Source: Scedosporium boydii
Lineage: Eukaryota; Ascomycota; Sordariomycetes; Microascales; Microascaceae
DNA: 64,000 nucleotides
Assembly: GCA_002221725.1 (NCBI GenBank)
Contig: NJFT01000114.1
Coordinates: 1-64,000, forward strand
Reading direction: 5' to 3'
Shown one piece after another: positions 22,582-32,348 of the stretch (the first letter of the stretch is position 1; every line of letters starts with the position of its first letter). The notes under the pieces were generated by a model. The model did no database searches. It saw nothing but the letters and a program-made list of their open reading frames with translations, and was not told the DNA's origin. Made by a program: the position numbers and the translations under genes.

Positions 22582-23788
22582 GACAATCGGCGAAGTTGTT
22601 CGTCTTAAGGGAACCTGTTCGAAGAGGGAGTCCTCACTGAAATAATGGTGCTGTTGAAAAGTTTACAAGGGGTGTGAGTTGGCCTGGGAATCTCTATTGG
22701 CTAGGGAGAAGAAGTCGCCGCTGCGCCGTTGATTTCGAGGTGAAGTTGAAGTGGAATGATACTTGCTTCCATGGCCACTTCTGGAGGGTATGAGCGCTCG
22801 CTTTTAACCAGAGAAGCTTTCAAAGAAAATCAATATTTCATTCCGAGGCTGTGATTAAATAGTTCTTTGTTCAGCTGGGAGGAGCAGATGGGGCTAGCTC
22901 ATTCCTAAGACAAAGCCATCGGAGAACTTAGTCAAGGGACGAGCACGGGGCGTTTCTCGCCTCTTTGCCCCATGGCGGTCATATGGAGGCAAAGAAAAAT
23001 ACCGGACAGCTTCGATAAGGAAGGTAGCTAGCGTAGGTGTAAAGACAATGGGCGAAATGTGGGCAACAAGGGCGAGAGCGCCGCTCTTCTGGGCGCTAAA
23101 CTAAGCTGTTAGACAACATGAGAGTGCTTGTGGAGAGCTTTGCTCGATGTGCTCGAGAGCCTCGAGGCAATAATATGCCGAGGAGCCAGCGAAATCTGGG
23201 CTATCCATATTTCGGTGATGAATGGAAGGTATGGACTTTCGTGGCCAGAACTTGTCTAGTCAAGAGTGCTTAATATGAGGATGTGATTTCCGCTGTGGAG
23301 ACACATATATATCTTGCGTCCAGGTTACACGGGTGGCTTTGCGTCGCGGTGGCATTTCCTTCAAGACATGAAACGCCTGGCGTGCGGGAACCCCCAAATC
23401 TAGATCGAGGATGGGCTGGTGTCAAGAGTATCTCACGTTGGAATAAGATCCACCCCTGCCCAAAGCATGTCTGTTGGGCTGGCATAGTGAGATCAGTGGT
23501 GCCAATAACATTCATGTTCTTTCCCAAGACCAAGCCATTTCTACCAGAGCTTGGGGGGGCAGCAAGCGAAGACACAGGCCATACGATCCGTAGGCCAACT
23601 TGGCCGTTTATAGCTGCAGTCTGCAGAGGAAAACTTGTCTTTTGCAGCAAGGTCGTGCATGCGTTCAAAACGGCCAAAAAATGCTGCATGTGTAAATCGT
23701 TGATCTTGCCATCTCCTCTTCTGCACATGTGGTGATGCCCTCAAACTGCCGCCTGATCAGACCTTTCTGGTATTGCGCTAACGGCTAG
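22582..23788. other. Intergenic, no supported gene
   Basis: Overlapping open frames of about 150 codons on both strands (23270-23735) are mutual shadows with no domain. The left end of the HET relic begins at the right edge. Confidence 0.5.
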
Positions 23789-25205
23789 ATTTGCGGGACT
23801 TGGCTTCAACCCGTTGGCTTCATCGGCATTACCAGGTCACTTGAAGAGGCATTGCGACATTTTCAACGCCAGACGAATAAGCCTCTGTTCGTCAACCAAA
23901 TCTGCATCAACCAGGAAGACGTGGCAGAGAGAAACCACCTTGTCAAGAGAATGGGTGAACTTTATCTTAAAGCAGAGCGTGTATTGGCTTGGCTAGGGCC
24001 CTTGGAGCGAGATGTAGAGGCGTTCATGTCATTCTTGCAAGAGCTAGAAGGGAGGCCCCTTCTACCATCTAACAGAGTTCGACACCGACAATTTCAACGC
24101 ACTTCGGGCTTCAATAGTGGCTTCCAACCCAGACACCATTACGGTTCCAGGCGTTCCCAGGGAAGATCTGGACCAACTTCGAGAACGAGCAATAGCCATG
24201 CGGAATGGCTTTCCTGCCCGAGAATTTGCTGGTTTCTGTTCGCGACAATGGTTCGGCCGAATGTGGATCGTTCAAGAAGCCTGCCTGCCTGAACATCTCG
24301 TATTTGTTTGTGGAGATCAAATTTGCGATGCCGACCACTTTGAGCGAACTGCTCTGCTTTTCTACGTATCGACAGCAATGTTGCCCGGAGATGATGGGGT
24401 GGTAGAGCTCCTACGACAAGACGCCCAGAATGGTCAACAACAAGGCTCCCAGAATGGTATGGCTGACTTTAGCTCCGCCCTTGATTCAAGTTGGTATGCA
24501 AACCGCATGTTCAAAGTCCGGCGTACTTTGCATCGCGCATATGAAGATCGATTGACTTTCCTCCAAATTTTGGTCAAGTTTAATGTCGCCGAGACGGTAG
24601 AGTCCGGCCCGAAGAAATTTAGAGCGAGCGATCCTAGAGGTTGCTGCTACGCCCTCCTTGGACTCCCCAATCCGGATGATGCGGCGGTAGGCCAAGTTGT
24701 GGTGGATTACAGGAGGCCTGAAAAGTCGATATTTACGAGTCTAGCCGCTGCCCTTGTCAAAGACCATACTGATGCCCTTCTCTTCTCACAAAACCCCCGT
24801 AAGCAATTGAGTGGGCTCCCGTCATGGGCTCCCGACTGGAGCTCGGAATTGTCCAACCCCTACGGGTATACAAGGTCTGGCACGCCTCTGTTTCGTGCAG
24901 GGAAAGGAGAAGGAGTCTGGGAGGCGGCTGTCGACACTCGCGTGGATGGCGAAGTTTTGGTTATACAGGGCCATGAGGTCGGAGTCATCGAACGTGCCGG
25001 TACCCTCGTGTACAAAATTTCCGAGGAAACCATTTCAGCATCACGGTCGTTGCACTTCTTTTTATCTGAAATTTCCTCTTTCTGCAACCTCGCACGGGAG
25101 AGGCAGATATCCTCGGCAACAGCTCCTCCATGCGGAGACGACGCGCCATGCCTCATATCATCCGGCGGCCACGGTATTTTAACTCAACCAACAAGAAGTG
25201 GTCAG
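23789..25205 (+). pseudogene. Decayed HET-domain gene (N-terminally truncated)
   Basis: Relic of a heterokaryon-incompatibility (HET) protein, a fungal allorecognition or cell-death effector type. The frame opens after a TAG at 23786 with WLQPVGFIGITRSLEEALRH, then the HET core FVNQICINQEDVAERN and RVLAWLGP. The usual start of the domain (YxALSYxWG) is absent. At the CCCC run 24056-24059 the reading shifts by one base; it continues with FYHLTEFDTDNFNAL, RMWIVQEACLPEHLVFVCGD and SDPRGCCYALLGL, all typical of the family. Similarity continues to about GGHGILTQPTRSGQ near 25200. There it meets, out of frame, the STAND-type sequence of the next feature. The typical HET C-terminus is missing. Confidence 0.8.
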
Positions 25206-27879
25206 CGACAATCGAAGCCCTCGAGGCACGCGATGGACCTCTTGGCCGCCTTAAGGTTCATTTGGACATTATCAAAAGCAAGCTACGGCCCAAGGACGGC
25301 ATCGAGAGGGCGTTCGCTGCCTTGAAATGGCCGCTCGAAGAGAAGGACGTGAACAAGATCATTAGCGCGATCGAGCACGAGAAGAACTCGCTAGGTTTGG
25401 CTTTAGCAAACGACTGCCGAAAGCTGATCCAGGCCGTCAGTGAGAGTGCTAGAGAGAGCAGAAAACTGCTCGGGGAGCTGATCGACACGTTCATGGAAAC
25501 TTCGATGGAGAGTCAGAGTCAGCTTTCAGAACTGAAGGACGGTTATAGCTCGTGTCCACGTTTCGCAAGCTGGCGTAAAGGAGGGTGTTGATCGTCTGCA
25601 CGACCGACAAGACGCTGAAGACTCAGCTGAGGAGCGCGAGACCATTCTCAACTGGCTTACTCCTATCAATTACGCCCCTAAACAGATCAGCTTCATCAAT
25701 CAAAATCAAAAGGGGACTGGCCAATGGTTTCTGCATTCGGAAGAATACGACAAATGGGTCCAGACCGCCAAAAAGACATTGTTCTGTCCAGGCATTCCCG
25801 GAGCAGGGAAGACCGTCCTCACATCTATGGTAGTCGAGAACCTGACTTGGCGGCTTTCCGAAGATCCAGCGATCGGCATTGCATATATCTACTGCGAAGT
25901 CCACAGGCAGGAGGAGCAGAAGATCGACAGCCTGTTAACAAGCCTGCTAAAACAACTAGCTGCACGCCGGTCGTCTATTCCAGAGAGTGTGAAAGACCTC
26001 TATGGCCAATACAAGAACAAGCCAACACGACCGTCGCTTGAAGAAATCTCAAGGATACTACAGTCCGTTGCGGCCATGTATTCGAGAGTCTTCATTGTTG
26101 TGGATGCGCTCGATGAGTGTCAAACATCTGATGGTTGTCGAATAAAATTTCTGGAAGAGATCTCCAAACTGGAGGCAGAAGCTGCAAGAAACACCTTCGT
26201 GACTTCGAGATTCATCTCGGAGGTCGTTGAGAGGTTTAAAGAAGCTATAAGATTTGATATCCGGGCCCATAATGAGGATGTACGCCAGTATTTGGACAGC
26301 GGGATATCACAGTCTCGGCAGAAGTTATTGCAGACCTATCGTGAAGAGATCAAGACGGCGATTTTAGCGGCAGTTGAGGGAATGTAAGTGTTAACTTTTT
26401 GCCCACATAAAATCCGACCAATTAACACCTGGACAGGTTTCTCCTCGCGCGGCTTCATTTTGAGTCTGTTTGCACCAAAGACTCCAAGGAAGATGAAAGA
26501 GGTACTCAACAACCTCCCTACTGCATATGACGACGCATACAGCAAAGCCATGGAGAGAATTGAGAGTCAGGATGTGGATTCCGAGGAGCTTGCCAAGCGG
26601 GTCCTGCTGTGGATCACATGTGCAAAGAGACCTCTCATGATGGCGGAACTTCGACACGCCTTGGCAGTAGAGGTCGGTGATTCCGAACTCGATGAAGAAA
26701 ACCTCCCGGAGACAGAAGATATAGTTTCAGTATGCGCTGGATTGGTCACCGTTAACAAAGAGAGCGACACCATTCAGCTGGTCCACTACACAACACAAGA
26801 GTTCTTCAAACGAACGCAGAAGCAATGATTCCCAAATGCGGAGAACGATATCACAAAAATCTGCATTACATACCTTTCATTTAATGTCTTTGGGAGTGGA
26901 TTCTGCCACACCGACGCAGACCTCGAGAAGCGGCTAAAGTCAAATCCGTTGTACGACTACGTCGCCCACAACTGGGGACATCATGCACGCGAGGCTTCGA
27001 ATTCCTCTCAAGACGTCATAGCATTTCTCAAGAGCGGTGCTCAAGTCGAGGCAGCAAGTCAAACATTAGTGGTGGGTGTGCGATACAGGTATTTTATTTT
27101 TCAAACTACAGCCGAGATTTCCCGAGGCGAATGACAGCGCTTCACATGGTGGCGTACTTCGGCCTGGAACAAGCAGCAAAAGCCTTGCTCGATCTCGACT
27201 ATGATCCGAACTTGAAAGATACTTATCATCGGACACCACTATCGTGGGCGGTACAGAACGGTCACGAGGCTGTCGTCAAGCAGCTGCTTGAGAAGGACGG
27301 TATTGATATAAACTCGAGCGACTCCGATATATGTACGCCGCTATGGCATGCGGCACGGAAGGGGCATGAGATGATCACGCGAATGCTTCTGGAAGGGCGG
27401 GCGAGAGTGGACATGAACGGAGTGAAAGAGGGGTTCATCCATTCCTATGGAAAGTCAAGAGTGTACACCACTGCGCTTCATGAGGCGGCCAGCCATGGGT
27501 ACAAGGCAGTAACAAACTTACTGATACAATACGGGGCACATATCGACGAACCGTCAAAAGAAATATGGTAGGTGGAAAGTCTTGATTGAGAATATGCGAC
27601 GAGAAAAGCTAAAGAAACCGCAGGGAACGGGATGATGAAGCACTGGTAGCACATTTGGGGGAATTCCCTGGTTTTGACGCCATGAACGATTCTCATCGGA
27701 ATCACATCCGAGCAACCACTACGATTAGGACGGCGGAACGGACGGCCGTCTCTCTGGCAGCCGAGAATGGACACCACGAAGTAGTGCAACTGCTTATAGA
27801 CAAGGGAGCGAGGCGAATTCTGGAACCAACAATTTACAGACTCGTGGTTCCGAAGGAGGATATCAGACGCTTCAAATAG
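25130..27879 (+). pseudogene. Decayed NACHT-ankyrin (fungal NLR/STAND) gene
   Basis: Order: a STAND N-terminal segment (LGRLKVHLDIIKSKLRP, ALKWPLEEKDVNKII), NACHT with Walker A GIPGAGKT (25791-25814) and Walker B VFIVVDALDEC (about 26090-26122), a winged-helix-like part ([20 protein letters not shown]), and ankyrin repeats (27131-27850). Two introns look normal: 26384-26436 and 27568-27623. Lesions: a one-base shift near 25543 (KDG to IARVHVSQ), another near 26469, an in-frame TGA at 26826-26828 where the family has Trp before FPNAE, and a shift near 27080. The N-terminal ~60 residues of the usual STAND domain are lacking. The lesions could be genuine decay or base-calling errors in short runs. 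As written it cannot make a full NLR. Confidence 0.82.
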
Positions 27880-28067
27880 AGTAATTTTAAGTCAATGGAG
27901 GCAGTTTGAAACGATGCACTCGCTACGGAGTAAAGACTCCATTGTCATTCCTCGGGGACTGCAAATGGTCTCCTCTTTTACGTAATGCTCCCTCGGTACG
28001 AAGTATCTCCCCGGTACATGCAATTGTAGATGCTCGACCGCCAACCGCCATCGAACCAGGCAGCAGC

Positions 28068-30158
28068 ATGAATCCTCTGCCTCCTGCGGACGAGCTCGCT
28101 CAATCAGCCCGCAACACCATGTCGTCGCTTCCAGACTTGCCCCCTGAGATCATCGTCTCTATCGCCACTACCCGCCGGACCATTGCAGCACTAGCGCGCA
28201 CAAATCGCCGCCTCTATAACGTCCTGAATCCGGTGCTATACGAGCTCAACCTTTTTCAGTCCAGCCCCACAAAGTCATGTATCCTCTGGGGCGCGCGAAA
28301 AGGCTGCCTGGGGACTGTAAAGCTGGGCCATCAGTATGGCGGAGATCTCAACTTGGATATCAAGGATACCAACTGGCCACAGTCTGGAGCTATCAAGGCG
28401 TGGCACGGCGACAGATGGGAGTTTGTTACCGAGTGCGGGACCGCGCTCCAGCTTGCCCTTCGCTATGGCCACCTGGATATTGTTTCCTACCTCCTCGAGC
28501 ATGGAGCCAGAATCCATGCGCCATCTCTAGCGTGTTGTCATTGCCGTACGCTAGGGCGCCTCTCGTATCCCCTTCACGAGGTTGTTTGTGATGTCCCCAG
28601 CGTGCTTAGGGCGTACCGCGATCCCGCCCGGGATAAAGAGGCCGCGTTATTGCTAATACAGCACGGGGCTTACCTCCACGCTCCCGAGCAGCCCGTTCTG
28701 CCTTCCTTGGTCGAAAATGGCCGTCTAGACCTTATCATCCCGCTCCTCAAGCAGCCTGGGGTTGAAGCCGGAGCCGCAGCATTCATGGGCAAGACACCTC
28801 TTCACGTGGCGGCCGAACTCGGCTGCGATGGCATCGCTAAGCTCCTACTGGACCGGCCCGAGGTTGGCATTGATGCCCTAGATGCTTCTAGTCGCACGGC
28901 CGCAGAGAGAGCGGCCGAGCAGGGACACACTGGAACCCTCAGGTTGCTTCTCGAAGGCGCAAAGAGGAAGTCGAGTATGGAGCCCAATTGCTGTGCGCGA
29001 GCTTTTCTCGCTGCTGCGGCTTCCGGCCAACTCGGTGTGATAAAGCTTCTGCTTGGGGAGTATAATGTGCGCGCTTTGGAGCGAGATGCACATGGGGATA
29101 CTGCCCTCCACGTTGCCGTGCGGGGTGGGCACACCGGCACAGTCAAGTTCTTGCTTGGGAGGCCCGACGTCGGTGTCAACGTCGTTGGGTGCTCGGATAT
29201 GACCGCAATCCACTATGCTGCTGGAGAGACACCAGATATTCCCCTAACACCCATCATACAGGCGCTCGTTGACGCCGGCGCCGATGTTAATGCATCCGCC
29301 TCCTCACCCAATGGGACCAACACACCCCTTCGATATGCCATTGAGAGAAAGAGAACGGCCGCCGCGCTGGCACTGCTATCCCACGGCGCGGATCCCTCGC
29401 TAGAGCGTGGCCCTAGCCTTCCCACCGGACTGACGCTGTTGCATCACTGCCTGGCGCCGGAAGGCTCACACTTGTCGAAGGAAGAGTTGAGATTGATCAA
29501 GCAGCTGATTGAGAAGGGCGCCGACACCGAATCTACCTCGATATCTGATGCCGCGAGACCGTCGCCCCGCACTGACGGTCCACCACTCTTCTTTGCCGCT
29601 GCCTATGCTAAGTCAGACTTGTGCGTCCGGTGGCTACTCGATGCCGGCGCCAGCGCCGACTTGTCCCTGATCAACGCACGAGCGCCTGCAGCGAGCAACC
29701 CGCAGTCCCTCCTCATGGCCCTCTTCTACTACCGGTTCCCCAACGACAACTACCATCGCGCCGACAGCCCGCTATCGCCACGAGTTTCTCTGGGCGATAT
29801 CCGCCGCGTCCAGTCCTGTATCAAGATGCTCTTGAAACACGGTGCGCGGCTGGATAGCGTGGGGTCGGAGCAGTCTGCGCTGCAGTATGCTTGCGAAGTT
29901 GCTATGGTAGAATGCTTTGAGCTTCTCTGTGTCCTGCTACGTGGATCGACGCATCGCAACGTCTCTCTAGCACACGTGGAGGCGCTGAAGACCAAGTACG
30001 GCCCGGGAGGATCGGGGAATACAACGCCCGGGGACCGTAGGAAGACCGAGCGTCGAGGAAGGGTCTTTCGACAGCTGTCGGACTTCACCGCGAGGGCGTT
30101 CAAGAAAAAGCAAAATAAAGTTAGCGCGAGACCGAAAACAGGTCTGAAGACTCACTGA
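28068..30158 (+). CDS. F-box and ankyrin-repeat protein
   Basis: Single uninterrupted exon of 696 residues. The ATG at 28068 is the first Met in a frame open from 27906. An F-box-like motif sits near residues 20-65 (SSLPDLPPEIIVSIA, LARTNRRLYNVLNPVLYE), pointing to a possible SCF ubiquitin-ligase adaptor. It is followed by about ten ankyrin repeats, for example GTALQLALRYGHLDIVSYLL, GKTPLHVAAELGCDGIAKLL and GDTALHVAVRGGHTGTVKFL. The tail is basic (RRKTERRG, FKKKQNKVSARPK). It lies 188 nt downstream of the decayed NLR in the same orientation but is itself intact, with G+C-rich codon use unlike its neighbour. Targets unknown. The open frame and repeat phase support it strongly. Confidence 0.88.
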   Translation: MNPLPPADELAQSARNTMSSLPDLPPEIIVSIATTRRTIAALARTNRRLYNVLNPVLYELNLFQSSPTKSCILWGARKGCLGTVKLGHQYGGDLNLDIKDTNWPQSGAIKAWHGDRWEFVTECGTALQLALRYGHLDIVSYLLEHGARIHAPSLACCHCRTLGRLSYPLHEVVCDVPSVLRAYRDPARDKEAALLLIQHGAYLHAPEQPVLPSLVENGRLDLIIPLLKQPGVEAGAAAFMGKTPLHVAAELGCDGIAKLLLDRPEVGIDALDASSRTAAERAAEQGHTGTLRLLLEGAKRKSSMEPNCCARAFLAAAASGQLGVIKLLLGEYNVRALERDAHGDTALHVAVRGGHTGTVKFLLGRPDVGVNVVGCSDMTAIHYAAGETPDIPLTPIIQALVDAGADVNASASSPNGTNTPLRYAIERKRTAAALALLSHGADPSLERGPSLPTGLTLLHHCLAPEGSHLSKEELRLIKQLIEKGADTESTSISDAARPSPRTDGPPLFFAAAYAKSDLCVRWLLDAGASADLSLINARAPAASNPQSLLMALFYYRFPNDNYHRADSPLSPRVSLGDIRRVQSCIKMLLKHGARLDSVGSEQSALQYACEVAMVECFELLCVLLRGSTHRNVSLAHVEALKTKYGPGGSGNTTPGDRRKTERRGRVFRQLSDFTARAFKKKQNKVSARPKTGLKTH

Positions 30159-31029
30159 TCGAAGTAAGCGTAGGGAATACGTAGCGTGTAAGTCAAACCT
30201 ACGGGGGCCAGAGTGACATCCGTGCTTTGATTCTCGGTCTAGTCAATACCGTATGCTCCTAGTATAATAATATAGCGGCAGACAGCTAGCTTCTAGATAG
30301 AGCAACAATGTAAGCAATAAAGAAGATTCCTCGTCTTATTTTTTATGTAGTGGCTGAGACCTCTAGCTACTGAGTTAAAAATATACATTAAATACTTGCT
30401 ATATAATATGTAGTTTTAGAATTCTATTTTTATTTATTCATTTAATTAAAAGACTGAAGAATATAGATAACAGCCTACTCGCTCATCATGTGGATGAGAA
30501 GAAAAAAAGGAAACAGGTGTGGCTAATGGCCTGTAACAATTCCTGCAAGAGGCTGCTGCAATACCCCATACGGGAATGGACAGATGTCGGACCTATTGGT
30601 CAATGGAAATAATAGTAGAACACGCAAAAGGAGACCTCTGAATAAAGAATAGGGAGAGGTGAAGAATCTGTGAGTGTCTAATACAAGACACTTAGCCCCG
30701 TAAAACAGGTTGTAAAGCTGTCTAGAGTCACCACGTAAGTTGGCGTGGTCCTCTCCCTTGTACGAGACAGTCCGTCTGGGTACTAGATACATAGAGAGAC
30801 GATTAGTTTAAATGGGACAGAAGTGGATGCTGGATTAGCCGTTCCTTACAACTCTATAAATCTTACAGAGCCGGCACTGGTATGGGAACCGCGCACTCAG
30901 AAAACTCCCTTACTATAGTCCGTGATGTCCAACTTTGGCAAAACCCAACTTTTGTGATGTCTTTGCCTCCAGCATAATGTCCATCCATTCATCGAACATA
31001 TATCGGGAGTATCTCGGGGCCGGTCGGCT
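30159..31029. other. Gene-free stretch with AT-rich island
   Basis: No gene recognised. About 30240-30475 is much richer in A, T and TA dinucleotides than its surroundings; TATATAATATG, ATTTTTATTTATTCATTTAA and similar words are present. This resembles fungal DNA degraded by C-to-T mutation, perhaps an old transposon, but no element can be identified. Confidence 0.5.
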
Positions 31030-32348
31030 CTAGTTGAAGATAAAGAGAGAGCGAATTAGGCCCTCGTCCTCCTTCATAAGCTCTGCGCGATTTGATTCCT
31101 GCAAAAATTCATCCATGTTATCGCCAGCCCGCTCGAGATACCACAGCCCAACCTCCATCATCTCACTGAACGCTTCCTCTTCGGTGCAAGCGTCGTTTGC
31201 GTAGATGATCATGTCTCATCCATTCAGCAGCAAGGTTGAACGGTAGAGCTGCGAGTTTAAATCGTCTCGCTCCATCTTGCATTCGAGCGCTGCCCTTTGA
31301 CGATACCCGGAGCAAAAACAGTTGCAAAGCTGTCTGAGCAAGCCGCCTAGTATCGACGTCGACTGCTGCCGCCGGGCACTGATAAGTCGGTAATGTAAAA
31401 TAGAAAGAAATTCCGACACGTCTCCATTGATACCTCTGCCCTTTGTTGTGGCGAATTCCCAGTCGATAATAAATGGATGTAGGTCATGGCCAAGATCGGC
31501 AGACAGTGGCAGCATTATATTGCCAAAGTTGAAGTCTCCATGCACCAGACAGGTCGGGTACGCATATTGTGGATTCTTGATATCCTCGACAAGCCGTTGA
31601 TAGTATATCTCTGCTTTGGGATTGGGAACACTTGCCCAGTATTCTGGTAAAATTTCCATTGCGAGATACCAGACGACGTCGTCTGTCAAGGACTGAGACA
31701 GGATCTCTGCAATTTCTGGCCGAGACTCGATCGCGAGAGCGGTTTCTCGGCTGTGCATCGTTGCAAGGGAACACCCCAAGATATTCCCGATTCGAGACAC
31801 CTTAACGCTTCACTTTTGGTGATGTACCTGTGCTTGACTCGGCCCAAACCTTAACACGTGTGAGAAGATTCACAACCTCAACCAGATCCTGCAGGAGAAG
31901 AATAGAGGCCTTGTAACTCTTATCAGTGATCAACAAGTCTGATTCCGTCCCCTGGTCATGGCGTATAAACTTTGGCAAACGCCACATATTTGGGCCGGCG
32001 GCAGCTTCTGCGAGGAGCCCGTCCTCATCCTAGAGGCTCATCATCGTAGCTTCTATGTGCTGAGGGAGTAGTAATATTATTGTTAACACAAGTAAAAGGC
32101 GGCCAGCATGTGGCTTCTTCATATAGTGGAATTCTTACCTGACGGTTTAGAGAAAACGGCTGTAGGTGACCCTCGTCCTCGAAGAATGGCGATGCATGCT
32201 TCAAGATCAGGGATTGTGGCCCGGCTTGTCCGGTTGTTTTGGTTGCGCGAAGAGTAGCGTTGATGGAGCCACGCGGAACCCTGTCCGCTTCCCAGTGGGT
32301 TTCTTGATAAACGGATTCGAGATATCGAGGGTAGTTTGGCTTGTCCAT
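31030..32348 (-). pseudogene. APH/MTR-kinase-like phosphotransferase with in-frame TGA
   Basis: Aminoglycoside-phosphotransferase-fold small-molecule kinase family (methylthioribose-kinase-like by N-terminal resemblance; substrate unknown). Three exons: 32348-32139, 32029-31850 and 31800-31030. The N-terminal lobe has LILKHASPFF; the catalytic loop is LVHGDFNFGNIML, and IIDWEFATTKGRG is the metal-binding motif. The second intron (31849-31801, 49 nt) uses a GTTTGG donor and a TTAAG acceptor and joins LLTRVK to VSRIGNILG. The frame hits TGA at 31216-31218 after STLLLNG, yet the same frame continues with DMIIYANDACTEEEAF and YLERAGDNMDEF to TAG at 31030, which reads like the normal family C-terminus. 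A Trp codon has probably become TGA. If translated to the first stop, the product is 324 residues and keeps the catalytic motifs, so function is not excluded. Confidence 0.72.

Noticed and set aside
23270..23735. Two overlapping ~150-codon frames on opposite strands
   Set aside because: They shadow each other and show no domain; neither connects in phase to the HET relic.
24050..26475. Explaining the frame changes of the HET/NACHT relic by introns
   Set aside because: Family similarity continues directly on both sides of each shift, with no room for an intron of normal length (at least about 45 nt).
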